Assembly: GCA_043557195.1 (NCBI GenBank)
Contig: CP121314.1
Span: 3,968,001 to 4,032,000, forward strand
From: Jejuia sp043557195
Lineage (GTDB): Bacteria > Bacteroidota > Bacteroidia > Flavobacteriales > Flavobacteriaceae
Direction of reading: 5' to 3'
Length of the DNA stretch: 64,000 nucleotides
Positions 55,390 to 63,700 of the stretch are shown here, one piece after another. The position numbers and the translations under genes are program-made. Positions within the stretch are counted from its first letter, which is position 1, and every line of letters starts with the position of its first letter. The notes below the pieces were generated by a model. That model saw nothing but the letters and a program-made list of their open reading frames with translations, ran no database searches and was not told the origin of the DNA.

Positions 55390-55509
55390 GTTTATACTAA
55401 AGACGAAAAAATAAACGAAAGGTTCATTTTATTTTGCTAAAAATGAAAATCTCTTAAAGTTAATAGAAATAAAACAACATTTATTTCTCGCTATTGTTAT
55501 TTTTGCAGC

Positions 55510-56925
55510 ATGTCTAGAAGAAGGAATTCAAAAAGAAAAGTTTTTGAACATTTAGAGGTTATTGATGCTGGTGCAAAAGGAAAAACCGTTGCAAAAGCAC
55601 CGGATGGAAAGGTGGTTTTTCTACCAAATGCCGTTCCTGGTGATGTAGTGGATGTGCAAACTTTTAAAAAGCGTAAGGCATACTACGAAGGAAAGGCAAC
55701 TAATTTTCATAAATTATCTGATAAAAGAGTAACTCCACAGTGTGCCTATTTTGGGACTTGTGGTGGCTGCAAATGGCAGGATATGGGGTATGAGCACCAA
55801 TTGTTTTATAAGCAGAAGGAAGTTGTAAATAACTTAACCAGAATTGGTCATGTTGAATTGCCTGAAGTTACTCCAATATTAGGCTCTGCACAGCAATATT
55901 TCTACCGGAATAAAATGGAATTCTCTTTTAGTGATAGCCGTTGGTTAACGCAAGAAGAAATTCAATCTGATGATGATTTAGGTGATAGAAATGCGTTAGG
56001 GTTTCATATTCCAGGAATGTGGGATAAGATTTTAGATATCGATAAATGCTTTTTACAACGAGAGCCTTCCAATACAATTAGAAATGCTGTAAAACAATTT
56101 GCGGTAGACAATAATTTAGAGTTTTTCAATACAAGACAGCAAACAGGTTTTTTGCGTACCATGATGATTCGCACATCAAGTACTGGAGACATTATGGTGT
56201 TAATTCAGTTTTTTAAAGAAGATGTTGAAAAACGTGAATTACTTTTAGATTTTATAGCTGAACAATTTCCTGAAATCACATCATTACAATATGTGATTAA
56301 TGGAAAAGGGAATGATACTATTTATGACCAAGATGTGATTTGTTATAAAGGACAAGACCATATTTTTGAAGAAATGGAGGGGTTGAAATTTAAAATTAAT
56401 GCTAAGTCCTTTTATCAAACTAATTCTGAACAAGCCTATGAACTCTATAAAATAACCAGAGATTTTGCAGGTTTATCAGGAAATGAGTTGGTTTACGATT
56501 TATATACAGGTACAGGAACTATTGCGCAGTTTGTTTCAAAAAACGCAAAAAAAGTAGTAGGCGTAGAGTCCGTTCCTGATGCAATAATTGCAGCAAAAGA
56601 AAACGCACAATTAAATGGTATTAATAACGTTGAATTCTTTGTTGGAGATATGAAGCAGGTGTTTAATGATGCATTTATTGCAGCACATGGACAGCCCGAT
56701 GTTGTAATAACCGATCCTCCAAGAGATGGTATGCATAAAGATGTTGTAGTGCAGTTGCTAAATATTGGTGCCGAAAAAATTGTATATGTAAGTTGTAATA
56801 GTGCAACCCAAGCTAGAGATTTAGCGTTGATGAACGATATGTATAAAGTTACAAAAGTACAGTCAGTAGATATGTTTCCACAAACATTTCATGTGGAGAA
56901 CGTTGTACTTTTAGAAAAAAGATAA
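55510..56925 (+). CDS. rlmD: 23S rRNA (uracil-5-)-methyltransferase RlmD
   Basis: 471 aa. A TRAM domain (about 10-70) is followed by the Fe-S cysteine cluster CAYFGTCGGCKWQ, SAM motif VYDLYTGTGTIAQF, the catalytic Cys region VYVSCNSATQARDL and DPPRDGM. It methylates U1939 (E. coli numbering) of 23S rRNA. Followed by DUF6452/DUF6048 genes. Confidence 0.93.
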   Translation: MSRRRNSKRKVFEHLEVIDAGAKGKTVAKAPDGKVVFLPNAVPGDVVDVQTFKKRKAYYEGKATNFHKLSDKRVTPQCAYFGTCGGCKWQDMGYEHQLFYKQKEVVNNLTRIGHVELPEVTPILGSAQQYFYRNKMEFSFSDSRWLTQEEIQSDDDLGDRNALGFHIPGMWDKILDIDKCFLQREPSNTIRNAVKQFAVDNNLEFFNTRQQTGFLRTMMIRTSSTGDIMVLIQFFKEDVEKRELLLDFIAEQFPEITSLQYVINGKGNDTIYDQDVICYKGQDHIFEEMEGLKFKINAKSFYQTNSEQAYELYKITRDFAGLSGNELVYDLYTGTGTIAQFVSKNAKKVVGVESVPDAIIAAKENAQLNGINNVEFFVGDMKQVFNDAFIAAHGQPDVVITDPPRDGMHKDVVVQLLNIGAEKIVYVSCNSATQARDLALMNDMYKVTKVQSVDMFPQTFHVENVVLLEKR

Positions 56926-56935
56926 AAATAGTAAT

Positions 56936-56972
56936 CCGTATGTCATACTGAGCGCAGTCGAAGTGTATACGG
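56936..56972. repeat. interspersed palindrome downstream of rlmD
   Basis: Outer arms CCGTAT/ATACGG enclose CATACTGAGCGCAGTCGAAG, a unit (ACTGAGCGCAGTCGAAGTG) I recall as dispersed in many flavobacterial chromosomes. It can form a cruciform or RNA hairpin. An in-frame GTG at 56963 that would extend the next gene lies in its right arm. Confidence 0.75.
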
Positions 56973-56986
56973 TTCATATTAGAGAA

Positions 56987-57553
56987 ATGAGATATATTAA
57001 ACTATCAATAATACTCTTAGTATTTATAGTTGCAGCAACTCAGGTGAGTTGTGAACGCGACGATTTATGTCCTGAAACAACACAAACCACTGCCAGATTA
57101 GTCATGGAAGCCTTTGATGTGTCTTTACCTGATGACAGTAAAAATATTTTTGGTTTGCGAATTGAAGGTATTGATGATGAAGGCAATGGTATAGGTGTTT
57201 TAGACGATTATAATATTGTGACATCTAGTGAATTAATATTACCGCTTAGAACCGATTCAGATGTAACAAAATACAAAGTCCATCGTGATTATGCTTATGA
57301 CGATAATGATACCCCAGATGATACTAGTGATGATATAATTTCAGGAAACGAAGATATTATAACCATAACATACATAAGAGAAGAGGTTTTTGTCTCTAGA
57401 GCGTGTGGATACAGAACCATATTTAATAATGTACAAATTAGAATAGATGTTGATGGTGTTGATGATGACGAATGGATACGTTCTATACAAACTGAAAATG
57501 ATAACCAAATTGTAGAAAATGAAGCAGAGGCACATTTTACATTATTGCATTAG
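56987..57553 (+). CDS. DUF6452-family lipoprotein
   Basis: 188 aa from the ATG at 56987 (MRYIKLSIILLVF). The upstream GTG lies inside the palindrome and is rejected. The lipobox is QVSCERDD. The mature part is Asp-rich beta structure (PLRTDSDVTKYKVHRDYAYD). The family is known from Bacteroidota beside rlmD and DUF6048, function unknown. Overlaps the next gene by 35 nt. Confidence 0.75.
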   Translation: MRYIKLSIILLVFIVAATQVSCERDDLCPETTQTTARLVMEAFDVSLPDDSKNIFGLRIEGIDDEGNGIGVLDDYNIVTSSELILPLRTDSDVTKYKVHRDYAYDDNDTPDDTSDDIISGNEDIITITYIREEVFVSRACGYRTIFNNVQIRIDVDGVDDDEWIRSIQTENDNQIVENEAEAHFTLLH

Positions 57554-58268
57554 TACGCTACTGCTAGTTTTGGTTTGTTCAGGTAAGGTACAAGCACAGA
57601 ACGATAGTATACCTAAAACAAAAAACGATTCCACAGTTGTAAAAATTAAATACGGATTGCGGGTAGGTGTCGATACTGGAAAATTGATACGATCTTTTGT
57701 TGATGATGGTTATACTGGCTTAGAATTGGTAGCCGATTATCGCATTACTAAAAAGCTATATGTTGCTGGTGAAATTGGTAATGAAGAGCGTATTATAACT
57801 ACCGATTTTTTAAATACTACAACCAAAGGAAGCTATATAAAAGCAGGTATAGACTACAACTTATACCAAAATTGGCTGAATATGGATAATATGGTCTTTT
57901 TTGGTTCTCGACTAGGTTTCAGTACATTTAGCCATACCATTAATGATTACCTTATATACAGTACAGATCAATATTGGGCACCACATGAAACATTAGAGGC
58001 ACCTATTGAAAAAGATGGTTTAAGTGCCATATGGACTGAACTTATTATCGGTATTAAAGCAGAATTGTTTACGAATCTTTATTTTGGATTGAATGCCCAA
58101 CTTAAAGTGAAAGTAACAGAAACTGAACCCGATAATTTTCAAAACATCTACATTCCAGGATTCAATAAAACCTATGATAGTACAGGTATTGGTGTAGGGT
58201 ATGGGTATACGTTGTCATATAGAATACCACTTTACAAAAAGACTAAGGTAATTGCTCCTGTAGAATAA
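57519..58268 (+). CDS. DUF6048-family outer-membrane beta-barrel protein
   Basis: 249 aa with a signal peptide (cleavage near KVQAQND). Strand-like repeats (YGLRVGVDTGKLIRSF, YTGLELVADYRITKKLYVAG, FFGSRLGFSTF) fit a barrel. The preceding gene ends 35 nt inside it in another frame, so both are probably translated from one message. Confidence 0.78.
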   Translation: MKQRHILHYCISTLLLVLVCSGKVQAQNDSIPKTKNDSTVVKIKYGLRVGVDTGKLIRSFVDDGYTGLELVADYRITKKLYVAGEIGNEERIITTDFLNTTTKGSYIKAGIDYNLYQNWLNMDNMVFFGSRLGFSTFSHTINDYLIYSTDQYWAPHETLEAPIEKDGLSAIWTELIIGIKAELFTNLYFGLNAQLKVKVTETEPDNFQNIYIPGFNKTYDSTGIGVGYGYTLSYRIPLYKKTKVIAPVE

Positions 58269-58347
58269 TCAAGATATTTTTAAGTATATGTACGTATTGT
58301 CTGTCTAACAGATAATACGTAAATTCCTTGTGTATAATATTATCATT

Positions 58348-59835
58348 ATGGCAACTATAAAATACCTTAAATCAGAAACTGCAAAAGTTTATAAGAAGAG
58401 TAACGAAAACTCGGTGCTACTAGAGGCGCTTTGGGGAGATCGCGTAGAATTAGTGTCAAACACCAAAGTAAATGGGCGTTATAAAGTGAATGTACGTTGG
58501 GCAAAAAATGTTTACATCAAAGCGGAAGATTTAGGTGATGAACCATTATTAGAACTATACTTTATTGATGTTGGGCAAGGTGATGGGGTTTTAATAGTAA
58601 CCCCAGAGCGCAAGCATATTTTGATTGATGGTGGTTACAAACGCTCAAAACAACCGCATGGTAAAAGTGCAGCAGATTTTGTGGATTGGAAGTTTTTTAA
58701 AGAGTATAAAAAAGAAAATATAGAGTTAGATGCCATGATTTGCTCACATTGTGATGCAGACCATTATGGTGGCTTATGGGATTTATTGAGTAAAGATGAA
58801 GACGCTAGAAAAGAATTAGATACCAAAGCAACTAAAGTAGATACCTTTTATCACGCTGGCGTATCTTGGTATAAAACAGATGTGAAGAAACGCTTTTTGG
58901 GTGATGAAACAGGAGGTTATCTTCATGATTTGCTAACAGGGAAAACATCAATTAAAAACGGACTAAAGCAAACTGCAGATTTGCGAATACAAGGGGAGTG
59001 GGCAGACTTTTTAAAGACAGTTATCGATAACAATCCTGATGTAAAACGATTAGCCTACAATCCAAACAGAGATTTTAAGTATTTGAAAGGTTTTGAAGAA
59101 GATAAAGCTACATCTATTAAAATTTTGGGTCCTATTGAAGCCACTGTTAATGGAAAAGCGGTGTTAAAAGATTTAGGCGGTTATAGCACAAACACCAACG
59201 GTAATTCTGTATTATTACGATTAGATTATGGCAGAAGCAGAATACTGCTCACAGGCGATCTAAACAAAAAAAGCATGCAGCACATTATTGCCTCAATGCA
59301 AGGTGATTTAATTGAGTTAGCAGCAGATGTTGCCAAATCGTGCCACCATGGAAGTGATGATTGTTCTTATGAATTTTTGCAGTATGTAAATGCAGCAGCA
59401 ACAGTAATTTCTTCTGGGGATGACGAAACCCATGCACACCCACGTCCCAATATCGTAGCGGCTTCTGGAGCAACAGGTTTTAAAAAGATTGAGAATGATG
59501 AAATGGTTACTCCTTTAATTTATAGTACCGAGATATCAAGAAGTTTACGTATGGGAGACCCCTATGAAGTCAATAGGAAAGATTATGAAACCCCAAACGG
59601 TGATATAGATGTTGTACTCACTGATGAAACCAAAACCAAAATACGTTATAAACACACCTCTTCTGGTGCTCTAAACCCAAAAGATAAAATTAAAAGTATG
59701 AGCCGTTTAAAAGTGGTTGATGGTATTGTATATGGTTTGGTAAATGTTAGGACGGATGGCAATAAAATACTTTGCGCTACTTTAAATGAAGGTAAGAGCA
59801 AATGGGAAGTTAAGAGTTTTACGTCTAGGTTTTAG
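58348..59835 (+). CDS. SH3-like plus ComEC/Rec2-type metallo-beta-lactamase protein
   Basis: 495 aa from the ATG at 58348; a GTG at 58330 is also in frame. An SH3-like domain (about 1-60: AKVYKKSNENSVLLEALWGD) is followed by an MBL fold with FIDVGQGDGVLIV, the metal motif HCDADHYGGL, LLTGDLN and CHHGSDD. The C-terminal part (about 385-495) is beta-rich and unrecognised. No signal peptide, so cytosolic. MBL proteins of this type are hydrolases of phosphodiesters or nucleic acids. The actual substrate is unknown. Confidence 0.85.
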   Translation: MATIKYLKSETAKVYKKSNENSVLLEALWGDRVELVSNTKVNGRYKVNVRWAKNVYIKAEDLGDEPLLELYFIDVGQGDGVLIVTPERKHILIDGGYKRSKQPHGKSAADFVDWKFFKEYKKENIELDAMICSHCDADHYGGLWDLLSKDEDARKELDTKATKVDTFYHAGVSWYKTDVKKRFLGDETGGYLHDLLTGKTSIKNGLKQTADLRIQGEWADFLKTVIDNNPDVKRLAYNPNRDFKYLKGFEEDKATSIKILGPIEATVNGKAVLKDLGGYSTNTNGNSVLLRLDYGRSRILLTGDLNKKSMQHIIASMQGDLIELAADVAKSCHHGSDDCSYEFLQYVNAAATVISSGDDETHAHPRPNIVAASGATGFKKIENDEMVTPLIYSTEISRSLRMGDPYEVNRKDYETPNGDIDVVLTDETKTKIRYKHTSSGALNPKDKIKSMSRLKVVDGIVYGLVNVRTDGNKILCATLNEGKSKWEVKSFTSRF

Positions 59836-59862
59836 AATTTATTAATAAATGAAATATTAAAA

Positions 59863-60255
59863 ATGAAATTAACAATAATAATTTTGTCTTTCCTTCTGAC
59901 CGGCATAATTGGTTATTCTCAAGATTATAATAAAAATAATTGCACTAATAAATGTGAAATTGTTTTTCTAAGTAAGTCTTCTGCTATTAAGTTTTCCGAA
60001 AGTCATACAGCCGTAAACAAATATTTAAATATTGTGATTAATGATTCGGCAATTTTGTATGACAATGATGAACTTAACGATGAATCTGATTTATTTCAAG
60101 CTATAAATAAAAGTGAAGAATTGCCTGAAGAGTTTAACGTTGTTATTGGAATAAAAAATTCTGTTCCTTTTAAGAAATTTACTGATTTTGTATGCTGGCT
60201 TAAAGAGTTGGGAACAGATAAGATTAAAGCAATTAGAGTCTATCATTTTGATTGA
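59863..60255 (+). CDS. small secreted protein, possibly ExbD-like in its C-terminus
   Basis: 130 aa with a signal peptide (cleavage near GYSQDY). The C-terminal 40 residues (NSVPFKKFTDFVCWLKELGT, then DKIKAI) resemble the periplasmic end of ExbD/TolR proteins, but the N-terminal membrane anchor of ExbD is absent. It has two cysteines close together (NNCTNKCE). I assign no function. Confidence 0.55.
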   Translation: MKLTIIILSFLLTGIIGYSQDYNKNNCTNKCEIVFLSKSSAIKFSESHTAVNKYLNIVINDSAILYDNDELNDESDLFQAINKSEELPEEFNVVIGIKNSVPFKKFTDFVCWLKELGTDKIKAIRVYHFD

Positions 60256-60451
60256 TTTTCAAGTGTAGACATATTAAAATGTCGCAGCACCTTTTTTATA
60301 ATGGTTGTTTTTAGAATTTAGATCATAACAACCTTAGTCTCTTTTTAACACCCTAATTGTTAATAAGTACGTATAAGTACTTGTTGGTTTTATTGAAAGA
60401 AAATTCTAGCTTAGCTTATAAGAATTATAGTTTTAAGCATCTAAAATAAAA

Positions 60452-62164
60452 ATGAGTAAAAGAAAGCCACAAAGTCATTTAATAAATATTTTGAAATCAA
60501 CTAGTGATCATCACCCTAATTTTGTCGTATTGTTGGGTGCAGGCTCTAGTAAAACAAGTGGTGTTAAGCTAGCAGGGGAATTGATATCTGATTGGAGAAT
60601 GAGTCATTATAAAATGTACCGAGACAAAGATGAAGATAAAGAATCTCATCTTGCAAAACATTTTTGGTATAAAACATCTGAAGAATATTCAATATTATTC
60701 GAAGAACTGTATGATCAACCCAGTCAGAGAAGAGAATTTATTGAGTCATGTATAAATGATGCCACACCATCTTGGGGGTATATATATTTAGTTAATCTTC
60801 TAAGAAAAAGAGTTTTCAATACAGTTTTCACTACGAACTTCGATGATTTATTAAATGAAGCATGCTATCAATTCTCCAATGAAGTTAGACCCATTGTTTG
60901 CTCACATGATTCAAGTATTAGCTCTATAAGAATCACTTCAAATAGACCAAAAATAATTAAGTTACATGGAGATTTTCTCTTTGATAACATTAAAAATACT
61001 GTTAGGGAGCTCGAAACACTCGAACAAAATACACAAGATAAATTTAAACAATATGCATCTGAATTCGGATTCATAGTCATAGGTTATTCAGGTAACGATC
61101 GTTCTATAATGGATACTTTTAATACTTTATTGCGTTTTGATCAATACTTCCCACACGGTATTTATTGGTGTGTAAGAAGAGGGTCAGAGATATCAAAAAA
61201 TGTAGAACTACTTTCCCGATTTCCAAAATTTCATATTGTAGAAATTGATGGTTTTGATGAATTTTTCGCCGAATTAAATAATGAACTTTCATTACCTCTT
61301 CAACAGGAGATGACCAATCCGTATGCATCTTTAGCCATGAGATTGAATAGGCTAATTGATAGAATAAATTTGCCTGAAGAGTCACAACTACATCCAGTTA
61401 TAGAAAAAGATATTCAACGATTAGGAAATAGAATAGAGAAACTTTCTCCGAAAATAGAAAATAATGAAATGACTGAGTCAATTGATAAGGTAGATATAAG
61501 TGGTACACATGAAAAACTTCCTATTCCTTATGGATTGCTTTCAAACCTAAGCTTTAGAGAAGGTGATTTTAATAATGCCTTTAAATATAGAGTTAAAGAA
61601 TTAGAAACTGACCCCACACCAAAATCCTATACAGAGATGTTTAAGCTAATGTTTTTGGCAAATCGAGTAGAAGAATGTAAAGACTATTATTTAGGAAAAT
61701 ACTTTCGTTCAACTGACTTGATTTCTAAAAACCCAATGTCCACTTTTGATGCATCAATAGTTTTTATAAGTAATGGTGATTTTGAAAGTGCTGATAAAAT
61801 ATTAGATTTTGGTAAAAATATAGCCGAGGATTATGGTGGTAATTACTTTATGCCTTTTTATTTTTTAAATAAAATGCAAATAATTAAACATCGTGGTGAT
61901 GAGTTTACTGAAGAACAGATCAAACGTATTGAAAATCTTGCTGAAAAAGGCGATATTAACACTAGAATTGGTGCACTATCTCTATTAGAAAGAGTTGAGG
62001 ATTTTGAAAATTTGATTCTGAGTTATAAAGAAAAAGAAGACATAAGTTATATGAGTTCATGGCCTATACTTGACTTTGTAAAAAGTAAAATTAAAGATCA
62101 AAAATTAAAAGATGAGCTCACCTCAACATATAGATATAATAAGACTGAAGAACTATCTCAATAA
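60452..62164 (+). CDS. SIR2-domain protein with helical-repeat C-terminus
   Basis: 570 aa. The SIR2 domain (about 20-280) has the NAD-binding GAGSS (29-33), TTNFD (127-131), the catalytic His in LHGD (H172) and GYSGND (211-216). Residues about 350-570 look TPR-like (YGLLSNLSFREGDFNNAFKY). SIR2 domains of this subtype are NAD hydrolases in several anti-phage systems. No partner gene typical of a known system is next to it. A defence role is an inference. Confidence 0.87.
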   Translation: MSKRKPQSHLINILKSTSDHHPNFVVLLGAGSSKTSGVKLAGELISDWRMSHYKMYRDKDEDKESHLAKHFWYKTSEEYSILFEELYDQPSQRREFIESCINDATPSWGYIYLVNLLRKRVFNTVFTTNFDDLLNEACYQFSNEVRPIVCSHDSSISSIRITSNRPKIIKLHGDFLFDNIKNTVRELETLEQNTQDKFKQYASEFGFIVIGYSGNDRSIMDTFNTLLRFDQYFPHGIYWCVRRGSEISKNVELLSRFPKFHIVEIDGFDEFFAELNNELSLPLQQEMTNPYASLAMRLNRLIDRINLPEESQLHPVIEKDIQRLGNRIEKLSPKIENNEMTESIDKVDISGTHEKLPIPYGLLSNLSFREGDFNNAFKYRVKELETDPTPKSYTEMFKLMFLANRVEECKDYYLGKYFRSTDLISKNPMSTFDASIVFISNGDFESADKILDFGKNIAEDYGGNYFMPFYFLNKMQIIKHRGDEFTEEQIKRIENLAEKGDINTRIGALSLLERVEDFENLILSYKEKEDISYMSSWPILDFVKSKIKDQKLKDELTSTYRYNKTEELSQ

Positions 62165-62289
62165 GTTTTTTGAGATTTAGTATTAAGAATTGATTCCTTA
62201 TTTTGGCTAGTAGATATTAAAGATATTTACTTTAATAGAATATAGTTTAAGAAATTGAAATGCGTGATTCCTGCTAAAGAAAGTAGTTG

Positions 62290-63447
62290 TTACTTCATAT
62301 ACTTCCCCTTTTTACTCCCTTCATACATCACGTACTTAACAAAACGTGATTCTAGTTTAGCATTATAGAGTTGTATTTTTCTAGAAGGGCGTAACCCTAC
62401 ATGTTTTAGCGCACCTAAATTACTGGTAATAAACCAAGCATCGGTGCCTGGGTAGTTTTGTTTTAGGGTATCGCCAATATCAGAGTACAATTTTTCCATG
62501 TCGATATCTAAACGCTCGCCATAAGGTGGGTTAAATACCATGTGCAGTTTTTCTTGTCCGCCTTTTTGGGTTTTAAAGAAATCTTCGTGTTTTATGGTGA
62601 TAAAATCATCTAACTGTGCATTTGCAACATTTTCTTGTGCTTTACGTACAGCACTTGGTGCTTTATCGTAGCCTATTATTTGGTGGTGAAAATCTCGGGT
62701 TTTCTTTAACAAGGATTCCTCAATTTTTTCAAACAAATCTACATCCCAATCTTGCCAACGCTCAAAGGCAAATTCTTTTCGCATTAGGTTAGGAGGGATG
62801 TTGCAGGCTATCATTGCTGCTTCGATGGGTATGGTGCCAGAACCACACATGGGGTCCATAAAATCGGACTGTCCGTCCCAACCAGACAGCATAATTAGTC
62901 CTGCTGCCAACACTTCGTTTATGGGTGCAATATTAGTAGCGAGTTTATAACCACGTTTATGCAAAGATTCGCCAGAAGAGTCTAAAGAAATGGTACATTC
63001 TTTTCTATCGATACGTACATTTATTTTTAAATCGGGAAACTTTAAATCTACATTAGGGCGTTGGCCTGTGTTGTCGCGAAAACGGTCTACAATGGCGTCT
63101 TTTGTTTTTTGTGCGATAAAGAGCGAATGTGTAAACAAATCGGAATGTATGGTAGCATCAACAGCCAAAGAGCCTGTGGGTTTTAAATAGTTTTCCCAAG
63201 GCATGTTTTTTATATTATCGTAAAGGTCTTTTTCGTTATTAACTCTAAAGGTTTTTATAGGCTTTAGAATTTTTATCGCTGTACGCAACGCTAAATTTGC
63301 TTTGTACATAAACCCTTGATCTCCCACAAATTCTACAACGCGCACGCCTTTTTTAACGTGCATCGCCCCAAGTTGTGTGAGTTCTTTTTCTAGTAATTCT
63401 TCAAAACCATACAAGGTTTTGGCTACCATATTGAAATTTTCGGCCAT
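62290..63447 (-). CDS. THUMP-domain class I RNA methyltransferase (RlmL-like)
   Basis: 385 aa. A THUMP domain (about 5-160) is followed by a Rossmann methyltransferase with FMDPMCGSGTIPIEAAMIA, VFNPPYGERL and a late WFITSN. It resembles RlmL (23S rRNA G2445) without the RlmK half. An internal ATG (MVAKTLYG) six codons later could also be the start. Faces the SIR2 gene. Confidence 0.9.
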   Translation of the reverse strand: MAENFNMVAKTLYGFEELLEKELTQLGAMHVKKGVRVVEFVGDQGFMYKANLALRTAIKILKPIKTFRVNNEKDLYDNIKNMPWENYLKPTGSLAVDATIHSDLFTHSLFIAQKTKDAIVDRFRDNTGQRPNVDLKFPDLKINVRIDRKECTISLDSSGESLHKRGYKLATNIAPINEVLAAGLIMLSGWDGQSDFMDPMCGSGTIPIEAAMIACNIPPNLMRKEFAFERWQDWDVDLFEKIEESLLKKTRDFHHQIIGYDKAPSAVRKAQENVANAQLDDFITIKHEDFFKTQKGGQEKLHMVFNPPYGERLDIDMEKLYSDIGDTLKQNYPGTDAWFITSNLGALKHVGLRPSRKIQLYNAKLESRFVKYVMYEGSKKGKYMK

Positions 63448-63531
63448 TGTTTTCGTCCAATAAAATTAAGTCGAATAAGATTGCAAAAATAGTGTAATTT
63501 TGCGGCAATTGAATGACCATAGCAAATAAGT

Positions 63532-63688
63532 GGGTTAGGGATTGCAGCGGCATCCTTTTTGCGGAGCCATTTATGACGAAATTTGGAATGTATTACCATG
63601 ATTGTCTTAAATGGATGAGATCCCGAAACGAGTTCGGGACTGCTTCGCAGAAAGATATACCGGAAAGCCCGACCCGACAGGGGAACCC
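63532..63688 (+). repeat. interspersed structured repeat, copy 2, with a nested palindrome
   Basis: It starts GGGTTAGGGATTGCAG and ends AAGCCCGACCCGACAGGGGAACCC. The outer arms GGGTT/AACCC and the inner stem CTTTTTGCG/CGCAGAAAG replace the stems of copy 1 (32878-32962) with different but still pairing bases. The loop carries about 70-75 extra bases, including the palindrome TCCCGAA-N5-TTCGGGA at 63621-63639. Strand is arbitrary. Confidence 0.72.
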
Positions 63689-63700
63689 CCAAAAGAATAT

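Noticed and set aside
60452..62164. Calling the SIR2 gene a named anti-phage system
   Set aside because: Known multi-gene SIR2 systems need partner genes that are absent here, so only a solitary NADase-like role can be proposed.
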